41,225 bases of DNA from CAZWDL01 sp964632995 (GTDB lineage: Bacteria; Bacteroidota; Bacteroidia; Chitinophagales; Saprospiraceae): contig CAZWDL010000066.1 of NCBI GenBank assembly GCA_964632995.1, positions 1 to 41,225 of the forward strand. The letters run 5' to 3'. Within the stretch, counting starts at the first letter, position 1, and every line of letters begins with the position of its first letter. Under the pieces are notes generated by a model. It saw nothing but the letters and a program-made list of their open reading frames with translations. It did not search any database and was not told the origin of the DNA. The translations under genes and the position numbers were made by a program. This document shows positions 16,382 through 25,594 of the stretch, one piece after another.

Positions 16382-17238
16382 TTACCTCCGGCTTTTTCAT
16401 CGATCAGCCCTTCCCGCACCGCTTCCTCGGTATAGCCGTGCAACTGAACCGGTTTGCGCTTGCGCAAACGCATATTTAGAAATTCGACAAGAAGAGAGAA
16501 GGTGATGGCGAAGTACAGGTATCCCTTGGGCACTGCCCCAATCTCAGAGCCGGCGACGGTGAGATGCGCCAGGTGAGCCCCTTCGGCAATCAGCATAAAG
16601 CCGATAAGGATCAGGAAGGCCAGGCCGAGCATCTGAATAGTAGGATGCTCATTAACAAAGTTGCTGACCGGTCCTGCAAAGACCATCATAATTAAGATGG
16701 AAACTACTACGGCAAAAACCATAATGACGAGGTTATCCGTCAAACCTACCGCAGTGAGGATAGAGTCGAAAGAAAAGACGATATTGATCAGCGCAATCTG
16801 TATGATCACCTGCCGGAGCGACGAGGTGACTTTTTCAAACTTGTGATGCTCTACTCCCGGGTCCCCCTCCAGCTTGTGGTGAATCTCGGAAGTCGCTTTG
16901 TATAAAAGAAAAATACCCCCGGCAATAAGGATCAGACTCTGCCCGGAAAAGCCGCCGTGCATCCAGGCAAAATCGATATCCAGAATAGATTCCTGCATAG
17001 CGATGAGATAGGAGATACCGAACAAGAGAATGACCCGAAAGGCCATAGCGAGAATCAGGCCGATATTGCGGGCCCGGGGTTGTTCCTCCGCTTTCAGGCG
17101 ATTGGAAGCGATAGAAATAAAAATGATGTTGTCGACCCCGAGTACGATCTCCAGGAAAGTCAGGGTCAGCAGGCTGATCCAAACTTTGGGATCGGCCATA
17201 TCGGGCATAGTGAGGGCAGCAAGGAATAAGGTATTCAT
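16378..17238 (-). CDS. TerC family integral membrane protein
   Basis: The 286-residue protein has about seven to eight membrane segments and the TerC signatures LTFLEIVLGVDNIIFISI (residues 26-43) and the second acidic motif INIVFSFDSILTAVGLTD. These conserved Asp/Glu residues are thought to bind metal; TerC/Alx homologues act in tellurite resistance or manganese export. Here a role in Mn homeostasis is plausible but unproven. The gene follows the DUF6495 gene by 12 bp on the same strand. Confidence 0.9.
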   Translation of the reverse strand: MNTLFLAALTMPDMADPKVWISLLTLTFLEIVLGVDNIIFISIASNRLKAEEQPRARNIGLILAMAFRVILLFGISYLIAMQESILDIDFAWMHGGFSGQSLILIAGGIFLLYKATSEIHHKLEGDPGVEHHKFEKVTSSLRQVIIQIALINIVFSFDSILTAVGLTDNLVIMVFAVVVSILIMMVFAGPVSNFVNEHPTIQMLGLAFLILIGFMLIAEGAHLAHLTVAGSEIGAVPKGYLYFAITFSLLVEFLNMRLRKRKPVQLHGYTEEAVREGLIDEKAGGN

Positions 17239-17250
17239 TCCGGTAATGAT

Positions 17251-17742
17251 TTATTGATTGCCTTTTTTAAGTGATTCGAGGGTTTTGAAAAGCGCGCCGT
17301 CGCGCGAAATGAGCGCACCACGCTCCATCAGATCGAATATTTCCTGTTCGCGCTCTTTACGGTACTCCTTTTCGGCAGTGTAAAGCTTTAATTGAGCACC
17401 AGACAATTTCAGTTGTCCCAGCATTTGTTCCGGCGAAATGTCCTGAGTAAAGTCGAGGTTACTCGGGCCTTCTACTTTCAAACCGTTGAGGGTGACCTTT
17501 TCTTTTTTAAAATGGAAAGTTTTGAGGTCTTTAGGCGTCTTGAACTCCAGGTATTCTGCCTCACTCAATGTTCGTTCGAACACAATATCGCTGAAGATAT
17601 CGATCAATCCCTCCGCCTTTTCCGGTTTTTCCTCTTTGAGCTTTTGCCAGTCATCGGCTGTTACGGAATTGGCGGCCAGAAAGCGCACGAATTCCTGTTC
17701 CAGTTCCGCGAGCTCTTCCTTGGTTAGTCGTCGGTATTTCAT
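17251..17742 (-). CDS. DUF6495-like conserved hypothetical protein
   Basis: This soluble 163-residue protein starts MKYRRLTKEELAELEQEF and contains TADDWQKLKEEKPEKAEGLI and FSDIVFERTL. I associate these with a Bacteroidota family of unknown function (DUF6495). It has no signal peptide, no membrane segment and no recognisable catalytic motif. It is the first gene of a two-gene unit with the TerC-like protein. The near match TATTTTCG to the -7 box lies shortly upstream of the ATG. Confidence 0.78.
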   Translation of the reverse strand: MKYRRLTKEELAELEQEFVRFLAANSVTADDWQKLKEEKPEKAEGLIDIFSDIVFERTLSEAEYLEFKTPKDLKTFHFKKEKVTLNGLKVEGPSNLDFTQDISPEQMLGQLKLSGAQLKLYTAEKEYRKEREQEIFDLMERGALISRDGALFKTLESLKKGNQ

Positions 17743-17875
17743 GGGGGCGAAAATAGGAAATTCCCGTCAATTTAGCCTGTTTTCTGATAGGGGCTCTGTC
17801 TGAGGGGTAAATTCGCAAGAGTATCAACATTGTTATCGTCTTAACCCGGATTTTCCTGCCGGGAATTCTGATAAA

Positions 17876-17912
17876 GATCAGGCGGAAATGAGCCATTCAT
17901 TTCCGCCTGATC
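17876..17912 (-). terminator. Terminator-like hairpin after the giant adhesin
   Basis: A perfect 16-bp stem (17876-17891 with 17897-17912, 5-nt loop) lies 39 nt past the adhesin stop on the minus strand. Only CTTTATC follows, so the U-tract is poor. Confidence 0.65.
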
Positions 17913-17951
17913 GACGATTTACATTCCGGTTTCAGACCGGAGCGTTAAAAT

Positions 17952-20900
17952 TTATTCTACGATAATCATCTTCTTGGTCGCGGTGTACTCCGCCGTTTCA
18001 AGGGTGTAGCTCAGTACGCCTTTGCCGTCCAGCTCGCCGCTGTTCAAGCGGATCTGATTGTACCCCTTGGCGAAATCGCCTTCGATGATCTTTAGCAGGC
18101 GGCCGGTCACGTCATTCACCTTGAGGGTGGCCGAGACAGCCTCCGGCAGGTTGAAGCCTATCAGCGTCTCTCCATTGAAGGGGTTCGGCTGGTTCTGGTA
18201 CAATTCGAAGCCCGCACGGGTCACCGTACCTGCACCGAAGTTCAGCGCTACATCCATTGTCTCTCCGGTGGTTGCATAAGCTTCCGCCTGTGTGATGCGC
18301 GAGCTGATGCTCAAGGCATCACTGAGCTGACCGTTGGCTCTACTCCGCAGAACCAGGCTAAACATCACTTCCGGCTTCCCACTTCCGGTTTCCGACTTAT
18401 TCCAGCTTGTCGTGATCATGCCTTCCGAAGCGAAAACGCCAAAGTTCTCCTCCTTGGTCACTCCGTAGATCACTTCAACCAGCTCAACCGCGGCGCGGTC
18501 GAAGGACAGTGTAAACTGGTAGCCTTCGATGCTGGCCAGGTCAGCAGCAGTAAAGTCAATGGTGTACTCTTCACCAGCTTCCAAAAGAACATCGGTTACC
18601 TTCAGTTCAAGGGTGCCGGCCGTATTGCGCTCATCAGCAGCCTGCAGGTCGTTAGCTCTGGCACTGGCGTTCACATCCCCAATCTTAATGCCTACAAAGT
18701 CAGCTTGTACAGCTCCGATCAGGTCATTAATGTTTTTGACCTCGGGGAAGTTATTCGCCCAGGGATTTTTCGGATCAGCGAAGTAGTAATCCGCATCCAC
18801 GAAGCGCCAGCTCGTGTTATTGGAAAACCTGGAGCTGATGCCCAGGATCAGTTTCCGGATCTGAATGAGATCCAGAGTAGTAACGCTACCCGAGCGGTTG
18901 GCATCGGCCGCAATCAGCTTATAGGCACTGTCAAAGGGCCTGACGCCCAAAATGTGTTTCGAGATCAGCACCAGATCGAACGTAGAGACGCCATTTAGGT
19001 GGTCGCGATCTTTCTGCGGTGACACCGTATAATCGTAGCCTTCGACCAGACCGGTAAAGGCGTAGTTGCCGTCTTCTCCGGTAAAGGTGCTAGTGCTGGT
19101 CTGACTGCTCAGACCAACCTCTACTTCCGCTACGGGTGTGATATCTTCCGTCGTCACCATACCGGCAACAGCGCCCGTTCCTTCAGGATCTTCCCCACAT
19201 GGGCTTGGCTCAACACCGGGTTGTACAACCGCCATTACGGCGCAGTAGTCGAAGTTGCCGGCGCCGTCGGCGGCTACTACGTAGATCAGCTCGGTGCCTT
19301 CTTCTTCACAGGTGAAGATGACATTGGTGTGCTCCTCGGTCAGCAAGTCAAGTGTGATCGACTCAACACCGTTCTCGAGGTCCTTATCGAGGAATGCGAA
19401 GTATTTCACGTCGTTCTGTCCGCCGGCGATCACGTCAGCCGTATCGTTCGGCGTGCAGTCCAGAATCGGGCTGGCGATAAAGTCCGTCGCCCAAACCGTG
19501 TTCATACCACCGTCTACCTGACCGTCGTCATCGGCATCTACCGGCATCAGGTCAACACTCAGCGTCTGAATGCAGATCGGAGCCGGGCTCTTGCAATCTA
19601 CAACCGAGAACAGAATGCGCTCCCCGTCCAGGTTGCCGCAGCCGTCAGCAGCGCTTACCACGAAGGTGTGGTCGCCTACCGGCAGCTTGCCGGTGATCTG
19701 GTAGGTGTTGGCATCAACTTTAGTCAGCCTATATCCCAGTACGTCGGCCAGATCCTGCGGATTGCCTTCGTTGAACGGATCCAGTTTCAGGCTGCGTACT
19801 TCGGTGTCATCCGGCGTGCAGATGTCGGTTACCGTGAAGACGATATTGACGTTGCCGCCACAGTCGTCCGGAGGTGTGCCGTAAGCACAGAATTCAAGCG
19901 ATTCGTTCTCTACGGCTACTTCAGGTGCTACCTCGTCGTAGATCTTCAGCAGCTGGCTGTACTGCCAGAAGCCGGGCGTCAGATCAGCATACTGAGCGGC
20001 TGTCAGAGAAGCGATATCGCCGTCAGCCTGCGTCCAGGTTACCACTTGCTGTCCGGGAACATTGGGCAGCAGGTCGCCGGCGGGCTGTACGCGGATCACG
20101 TGATCTTCTTCCAGGTCCTTGTCACCGTCCCAGTCGCGCGGTACTTCGATCGGATCGGTGCTGATACCGTCATACTCGCACCAGTTGATGACGCGGTAGG
20201 TGATCAGCATCTTGAAGCACTCGTCGCCCGAAGCTTCGAAGCGCGTGGTGTCCTTATTCACCGCCAGGATATCGCAGGCGAAGCTCTGCGTGGAGATGTC
20301 GCGCTCGGGCTCAATACCGCACTCGGCGCTGCCGTCATCACCCGGGAAGACGATCTCGTAGTCGTTCACTTCAAGAACCTCGATCTCTTGCGTACATACG
20401 GAAGAGCGGCCGGAGGCGTCGGTTACGGTGAAGACGCGCTCGATCAGGCCTCTGCCACAGTCGTCAGGCGTCCAGATCACTTCTTCGGTGATCGCAGCGC
20501 CGCAGTTGTCGCGAATTTCAATCACATCTTCCGGGGCGCCGAAGCGGCCGGCAACCTGAGCAGAGTCAGCAGGATCAAAATCCAGCTCGGTGCACAGGAT
20601 GGTCTTGTCGTGTACATCACAGCTCGGAGGAAGCTTGTCCTCGATCAGCGTGTTCAGCCAGCAGACGTTCGAGTTGCCCTCGGCATCCGTAGCGCGCAGC
20701 TCGATGGTCACCAGATCTTCAGAATCAGCGGAGATATCGCAGCAGGTGAAGTACACCGCATCGCGCCATACCGTGTAGTAGAAACCGTCCTCTTCCAGCA
20801 GAAGGATCAGCGTGGCGCCGGACGTTTTCTCCGGATCGGCATCAAAGTAGAATACTTCGGCGTTGGGATACTCTTCCAGCAGCGGACGGTAAGCCGTGAA

Positions 20901-22139
20901 CAGGGAAAAGTCCTCGATGCTGCTGCGGTCCAGGCTGAACAGGTCAGACAGCGAAGCGAAGCCTTCTACCTGATCCAGGTAGATGTCAACGCATACGTCT
21001 TCGATGTTACGGCGTACGTGCAGCTCAGCCAGCAAGCAGTTGTCCCAGCTGCCTTCGTCTACATCAGCAGCCGTTACGCGGGCCAGACCGTCGTTGGTCG
21101 TGCCGGGGCCGCCGATAGAAATGTTCAGTTCATCGTCGCATACGGCAACCGGCTCTACCTGATCTTCTACGATCACGGTGCAGCGCTCTTCGCCTAAATT
21201 ACCGCAGTCGTCTTCGGCTTCAATGCGTAGGGTGTAGGTTCCAACCGGTATGCCGGCCAGGGCGAAGCTGTTCCACGCCGTCCAGCCGTAGGTGACCGGT
21301 ACATCCAGTCCCGTCTTCGGATCTTTCTCAAAGCCTTCCAGCTTGAAGCGTACGCGCTTAACCGAGCAGTTGTCCGTCACCTTGATGCGATTTTCCAGGT
21401 CAACAACGGCCGTGCAGTTGAACGGGCCGGTCGATACGCGGATGGTCTTATCCCCATCAGGCTGACCATCCCAGTCCAGGTCGTCAGCTACGCAGGTCAC
21501 CACCGGAGCTTCCTCATCAGCGTAGATGATGTGCTGCTCCCAGGAGTACTTCTTGTCAGACCAGTCATTCTTGCTAATGCTGCGACGCAGAATTTCGAGA
21601 TCCTCGTCCCAGTCATCGTAGAAGTCATAGCAGGCGTACAGCTCATCGCGACCGTCATCCAAGGGGTGGCCCAGCAGTTGGGGATACTCGCCCAGTGAAG
21701 GGTTCCAGCACCAGTCGAGGATCGACCAGGTACGTACAATCTTATTGCCGCAGTTGTCCGGACCGGGGAATACCTGGTCTATATAAGAAATCGAATAGTT
21801 GCAGTTGTGTCCTTTCGTCGTGTAGGTACCCGACTCAGAGGGGTCAGGCGTGAAGTAGATCGTATCACAGACGCCGTTCACAAAGAAGGGAACGGCGTAG
21901 GGATCGTTGTCCAGCAGGTCGTCCGTAGTCAGCTCACCGTCGAATGCGCAGGCATTCACGTGCACCTTACAGACCGGCAGGTGGATGTAGGGACGGAAGA
22001 AAACGATGCGCTGCGTGCAGCTCTCCTCATTACCCTGACTATCTTCGAAGTAGAAGGTGCGATACAGCTCCGCTGCTGCCCGGCCATAGCCGGACGCCTC
22101 ATCGTATTCGCACTCGAACTCCCGCAGGTAGTCCTCCAC
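17952..22139 (-). pseudogene. C-terminal 1395 codons of a broken giant T9SS adhesin (HYR-like, dockerin-like, cohesin-like, sorting domain)
   Basis: One uninterrupted 4.2-kb frame that starts without a credible start (GTG only) and reads backwards into SGEILTPVRV before a stop. It is the downstream part of the DUF11 protein in another frame. Domains in order: Cys/Asp-rich HYR-like modules to about residue 1000 (VTDNCSVKRVRF, IEAEDDCGNLGEERC); a carboxypeptidase-regulatory-like module (GEDGNYAFTGLVEGYDYTVS, about 1000-1055); a dockerin-like pair (DHLNGVSTFDLVLISKHILG and ADANRSGSVTTLDLIQIRKL, about 1060-1170); a cohesin-like beta domain (about 1178-1310); and a T9SS type A sorting domain from FELYQNQPNPFNGETL (1311) to MIIVE. 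The first 500 residues have many Cys pairs. A secreted or surface adhesin is likely. As it stands it lacks a signal peptide in frame. Confidence 0.8.
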
Positions 22140-22159
22140 CCTGACAGGCGTAAGTATCT

Positions 22160-22665
22160 CGCCGGAGCATTGGGATCACCGCCCGGCGCTTCACCTCTTA
22201 CCGTAGCTGTATTGTCCTTCTTCTCTGTGTCAATGTCTGCTAAAGTAATGACGTAGGTGCCGCTGATCGTCGTATTATCCATATCTCCCGGCGCCAGACT
22301 GGCAATCGTTCCGGTAACATCCACCAGCGGATCTTCCACGACGATATCCGTCAGCGTCACGTTGCCGGTGTTGGTCACCTTGAATTCGTAGCTGATGGTT
22401 TCGCCGACGTCGGCGAAGCCGTTGTTGTTCTTATCCTGGAACGCACCGCTCTTGACAATATCAATCAGCGGGTTTTGCATTATTGGCACCACCGCATCAT
22501 CCGTCTGCGCCACAGGAATCTGATCACTTACCACACTAGCCTTATTATCAATGTCCCCATCACCATCCGGATTTCCTTGATAATCGATACCATTATTATC
22601 CAGATCGGATTGCTGGGCGGTATAGGACCCCATATAGGTCCAGGTTTCGCCTACGTTGAGAATAT
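22160..22665 (-). pseudogene. Middle fragment of the giant adhesin (DUF11 domain), frameshifted on both sides
   Basis: This frame encodes ILNVGETWTYMGSYTAQQSD, a Ca-type DxDxDxD segment (GNPDGDGDIDNKASV) and a DUF11 module (IDIVKSGAFQDKNNNGFADV, GETISYEFKVTNTGNVTLTD, ATVRGEAPGGDPN). It then runs out into low-quality Arg/Ser-rich sequence as the real frame moves to the next ORF. At its upstream end the preceding frame hits TAG at 22651-22653 while this frame continues the same domain. Codon phase moves by one base in the same direction at both junctions (about 22661-22675 and 22165-22178), consistent with single-base deletions. Confidence 0.78.
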
Positions 22666-23177
22666 TATTGAAGTACTCGACTTGTTGGGAGCGGACAAAG
22701 AGGTAAGTAGCGGATCGGTGACGACTACGCCCGTTAAATCCTGGGACCCTGTATTCGTCACCACAATTTGATACTCAATGACATCCCCTGCTTCATTTAC
22801 TGATCCCAAGGCTCCCTCACCACCGACATTGGTCACATTTTTAGTAATTGTATAAGAAGGCACTCCTCCGATGTTCACCACTGCCGAAGCAGGACCTATC
22901 GTCGTATTGCCTATTTTCCCCGTTGCGCTGTTTTCGTATGGAGCCGGGTAAGGAGCATTGGGGTCAAACTCTGCCGTGTAGATAAGCTGGAAAGTACTGT
23001 TGGCTGGAATGAGATAAGTGCGGCTGGCGCTGGTTCCCGGCGCCGAAATACCCTGCCAGGTGATAGTCGTTTCACCGGAGGAACTGCCATCTCCAACGCC
23101 AAAGCCCCCACCGGTAGGAATACTGCTGGAATTTACGGCAGTAACATCACTACCTGCGGCATCCGGGTCTTCGACAT
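22651..23177 (-). pseudogene. 5' remaining fragment of the giant adhesin (DUF11-like), truncated by IS200/IS605 remnant
   Basis: The readable part begins at the insertion-element end with VEDPDAAGSDVTAVNSSS. It continues with FQLIYTAEFDPN, PYENSATGKIGNTTIGPASA and a DUF11 module (EAGDVIEYQIVVTNTGSQDL, TGVVVTDPLLTSLSAPN), and ends at TAG 22651. No continuation of the protein, and no signal peptide, is found beyond the element at 23178-23455. The N-terminal part has therefore been lost or lies elsewhere. Confidence 0.72.
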
Positions 23178-23455
23178 GTGAACCACCCCCCTGCTGAAGA
23201 CAGGTGGGCTTCGGGCTTCCCGGAGAATAGCTCACTGCTCAAAACCTGCCTGAAGACAGGTAGTCGAGTTAGGAGTCTTACGTTCTCTCCACCCGTGTAC
23301 TCGCTAGTCCCTAACGAGGTTTTTATGTCTTTTACTGACACTACAAATATGCACAAAATATTTCAAAAGTGCAATATTTTGAAACAAAATATTTCAAAAT
23401 ACATTCGCTTTCATCCCATTGGCTGAAGACCAATGGGTTTTACGCTCAATTATAT
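23178..23455 (-). mobile_element. IS200/IS605-type remnant (tnpB 3' end with omega-RNA-like right end, plus left-end hairpin)
   Basis: Three hairpins share the same loop TCTTCAG (minus strand): CCCATTGG/CCAATGGG at 23415-23437, ACCTG/CAGGT at 23244-23261, and a bulged CCAC..CTG/CAG.GTGG at 23184-23207. The minus-strand end reads GGGGGGTGGTTCAC, a typical right-end form as I recall. One frame (about 23178-23329) encodes DIKTSLGTSEYTGGENVRLL and then TRLPVFRQVLSS, like the degenerate C-terminal tail of TnpB that overlaps the guide-RNA scaffold. No TnpA and no TnpB catalytic core remain, so this is a deleted or MITE-like copy. Between the ends lies an AT-rich palindrome (TATTTTGAAA/TTTCAAAATA, 23375-23401). 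Exact left end uncertain. Confidence 0.68.
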
Positions 23456-23818
23456 AAAAATCGGAGTAGGGAGGAACACCTTCGGGGTAATTCCCGGTAA
23501 GAAAGGATAGGTGTAAAAATTACTTCATCCGGTCGTCTTTTAACAATTGAGGTTATGACTTAGGTCTTTTTACTATTAGTCATAAAGATATACAGAATTA
23601 AAGCGTCAGCTGTATCGAATATGAATAATTTTCTATCAACTATGTTTAAATCAATGACAATCAAAAGACAAAAAGAGTTGAGTCAGCTACTTTTTTCATT
23701 ATTTATTTTTTCCCAACGGAACTTCTTTTTCAAAACAACTAAAGGAAATGTTCTTTAGGACGGGTCATCCAGCATCCAGCATATTTCTTACCTTTACCTC
23801 CAATCCAAAATCATCACC
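23456..23818. other. AT-rich intergenic region upstream of trmD
   Basis: No coding frame with family resemblance is seen. The near-consensus -7 box TACCTTTA lies at 23789-23796, 22 nt before the trmD ATG. No -33 box is evident. Any 5' portion of the broken adhesin should have been here but is absent. Confidence 0.5.
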
Positions 23819-24496
23819 ATGCGCATCGACATCATCAGCGTCTTACCGGAATTACTGGAAAGCCCCCTGCAGCACTCCATCATGAAGCGGGCCCAGGAAA
23901 AGGGCATTCTGGAGGTAGTGGTTCACGACCTGCGCAAATACGGAATGGGACGACACCGGCAGGTAGACGACTACCAGTATGGCGGCGGCGCCGGTATGGT
24001 GATGATGGTGGAGCCGGTAGCCCGCTGTATTGACGATTTGAAGGCTGAGCGCAAGTATGATGAGATCATCTACATGACACCCGACGGCGAGCGCCTTCAC
24101 CAGGGCCTGGCTAACCGCTTGTCGCTTAAGGAGAACCTGCTGCTCCTCTGTGGACATTATAAAGGTGTGGACGAGCGCATCCGCGAACACTACATTACGA
24201 TGGAGATCAGCATCGGCGACTTCGTACTCTCCGGCGGCGAGCTGCCGGCGGCGGTGCTGGTCGACGCCATTGGACGGCTGTTGCCGGGGGTGCTGGGTGA
24301 TGAAACCTCAGCGCTGGAAGACAGTTTTCAAGATGACCTCCTGGCGGCGCCTGCCTATACGCGTCCGGCGGATTTTCGGGGCTGGGAGGTTCCGGAGATC
24401 CTGCTGTCCGGGAATACGCCGGCCATCGAGGAATGGCGATACGAGCAAGCATTGAGAAGGACGAAAGAAAGGCGGCCGGATTTGTTAGAGGAATGA
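23819..24496 (+). CDS. trmD: tRNA (guanine-N1-)-methyltransferase TrmD
   Basis: A 225-residue SPOUT methyltransferase of normal length. Family motifs in order: MRIDIISVLPELLESPLQHS, HDLRKYGMGRHRQVDDYQYG, GGGAGMVMMVEPV, IYMTPDGERL, LLLLCGHYKGVDERI and the trefoil-knot SAM-binding segment ISIGDFVLSGGELPAAVLVD. The C-terminal YTRPADFRGWEVPEILLSGN motif is also intact. It methylates G37 in tRNAs and prevents frameshifting. The usual rpsP-rimM-rplS neighbours are absent, so it stands alone here. Highly confident. Confidence 0.97.
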   Translation: MRIDIISVLPELLESPLQHSIMKRAQEKGILEVVVHDLRKYGMGRHRQVDDYQYGGGAGMVMMVEPVARCIDDLKAERKYDEIIYMTPDGERLHQGLANRLSLKENLLLLCGHYKGVDERIREHYITMEISIGDFVLSGGELPAAVLVDAIGRLLPGVLGDETSALEDSFQDDLLAAPAYTRPADFRGWEVPEILLSGNTPAIEEWRYEQALRRTKERRPDLLEE

Positions 24497-24677
24497 AAAA
24501 CCGTCATCCATTTGGCAAACTTCCCCTTTCGCCGCAAAACAGTTTGGCCCAAGCCTGCGTTAAGATGTTAAAAGATGCTTAATATTGGGGGATACGCATT
24601 GACAGCCCGGTAAAAAGCGCTTATTTTTATAACCGATACCGTTCAAAGAAGCAAGAACTGAAAAAACGCCGTTAGCC

Positions 24678-25055
24678 ATGAAAAATGTCCACCAAGCTGT
24701 CTGGATCATCGCTATCCTAAGTCTTATGCTCGGCCTTAGTATAGGGCAGCTTCACCAGCAACACCGCGAAATTGAAAAAATGGAAAGAAAAACAAATGCG
24801 GTGACTAATTTCAAACTCCAATCGCTCAATGGCAAGAGCAACCGCTGTGTGATCTTTAGCCATGACGGCGTTCGGATCGGAAGCAAAAAAGAAGATCTGC
24901 GCTACCAGGAGGTGAGAAATAGAATGGACGATATCCGCGCTCAGGTAGAACTTGAAAAGGCTCGTCTCGAACGCGAAAAAGCCCGCCTGGAAGAAGAAAA
25001 GAATATACAGGAAATAAAGAGAGATAAGACGCGTGTGATACGAGAGGAGTTGTAA
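24678..25055 (+). CDS. Small membrane-anchored coiled-coil protein, unknown function
   Basis: This 125-residue protein has one N-terminal hydrophobic segment (VWIIAILSLMLGLSIG, residues 8-23), a short globular middle (NGKSNRCVIFSHDGVRIGSK) and a highly charged C-terminal helix from about residue 75 (LEKARLEREKARLEEEKNIQ), probably a coiled coil. I do not recognise a family. It lies 180 bp after trmD and is followed by a repeat cluster. It could be a signal-anchored envelope protein facing the periplasm. Coding is supported by the organised composition but not by homology that I can name. Confidence 0.6.
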   Translation: MKNVHQAVWIIAILSLMLGLSIGQLHQQHREIEKMERKTNAVTNFKLQSLNGKSNRCVIFSHDGVRIGSKKEDLRYQEVRNRMDDIRAQVELEKARLEREKARLEEEKNIQEIKRDKTRVIREEL

Positions 25056-25080
25056 CATTTACGAAACTCTAGTGCGTATC

Positions 25081-25266
25081 GATTACCCATATCTTTGGTC
25101 GGTACTGGACTTCTGCGGTTCTACGGTTTTTCTGTTCCTCTGTTCTGCGGTTCTGACCTGTTTAAAGCAGTTTTTTACCTTCTTATTGACATTCAGAACC
25201 GCAGAACAGTAAAACCGATGAACAGACGAACCGTAGAAGTAGCCAAAACCGAACTTATGGGTAATC
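25081..25266. repeat. Long imperfect foldback 1 (MITE-like)
   Basis: The arms (about 25081-25156 and 25193-25266) are imperfect inverted copies. The outer ends are GATTACCC/GGGTAATC and the inner 16 bp (25141-25156 with 25193-25208) are perfect. CTCTAGTGCG lies just outside on both sides (25067-25076 and 25273-25282), like a target duplication or a flanking repeat. Confidence 0.65.
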
Positions 25267-25274
25267 AACACACT

Positions 25275-25457
25275 CTAGTGCGCCGGGAACCAGGTTCATC
25301 ACAGTTAATTCGGCTTCTCTTGGCGCTATCCGGCGTTGCCCACTCCTTACGTAGCTCCGGCTATGCTCGTCATGGGCGCCTTGGCTAGCGCCAAAATAAC
25401 CTCGCCTAAACTATGAAGAACTTAGTTCCCGGTGCACTAGTGCGCCGGGAACCAGGT
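25275..25457. repeat. Foldback 2 bounded by a 21-bp exact direct repeat
   Basis: CTAGTGCGCCGGGAACCAGG plus one T occurs identically at 25275-25295 and 25437-25457. Between them an imperfect inverted repeat pairs 25283-25330 with 25383-25432, including TTGGCGCTA against TAGCGCCAA. It has no coding frame. Confidence 0.62.
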
Positions 25458-25489
25458 AAGCGTTCGACTTCCACCCCACCGGCCAATAT

Positions 25490-25568
25490 AAGTTTAGCAG
25501 ACCTGAAACCGGAAATCTCATTTTCAGACCTGCTAAACTTCTAAACCAGCCGCCCCAGCCGGGGCGGC
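25490..25568. repeat. Inverted repeat 3 and adjacent GC-rich hairpin
   Basis: AAGTTTAGCAG (25490-25500) and its extension pair with TTTTCAGACCTGCTAAACTT (25521-25540) with few mismatches. Next to it is a perfect 8-bp hairpin GCCGCCCC/GGGGCGGC (25549-25568) flanked by copies of CTAAACTTCTAAAC. It lies downstream of the minus-strand FKBP gene and may end its transcript, though no U-tract is seen. Confidence 0.5.
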
Positions 25569-25594
25569 GTCTAAACTTCTAAACTTAAAGTCTT

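Larger units (their letters stand above)
25056..25594. other. Intergenic repeat cluster between the coiled-coil gene and the FKBP gene
   Basis: This 540-bp stretch has no gene. It contains two long foldbacks, a shorter inverted repeat, a GC-rich hairpin, a 21-bp exact direct repeat and three copies of CTAGTGCG. The parts are listed separately. Confidence 0.7.

Noticed and set aside
19221..21197. Plus-strand frame of about 650 codons inside the giant adhesin
   Set aside because: Antisense to a well-defined repeat protein with ordered domains; the translation has no domain or signal pattern and repeats the adhesin's periodicity.
22140..22190. Programmed -1 frameshift in the adhesin
   Set aside because: No slippery heptamer (X XXY YYZ) or downstream pseudoknot is evident at either junction; ordinary single-base deletions, or base-calling errors, fit better.
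23178..23455. Complete IS200/IS605 transposon
   Set aside because: Only about 280 bp remain, with no TnpA and no TnpB catalytic core; called a remnant instead.
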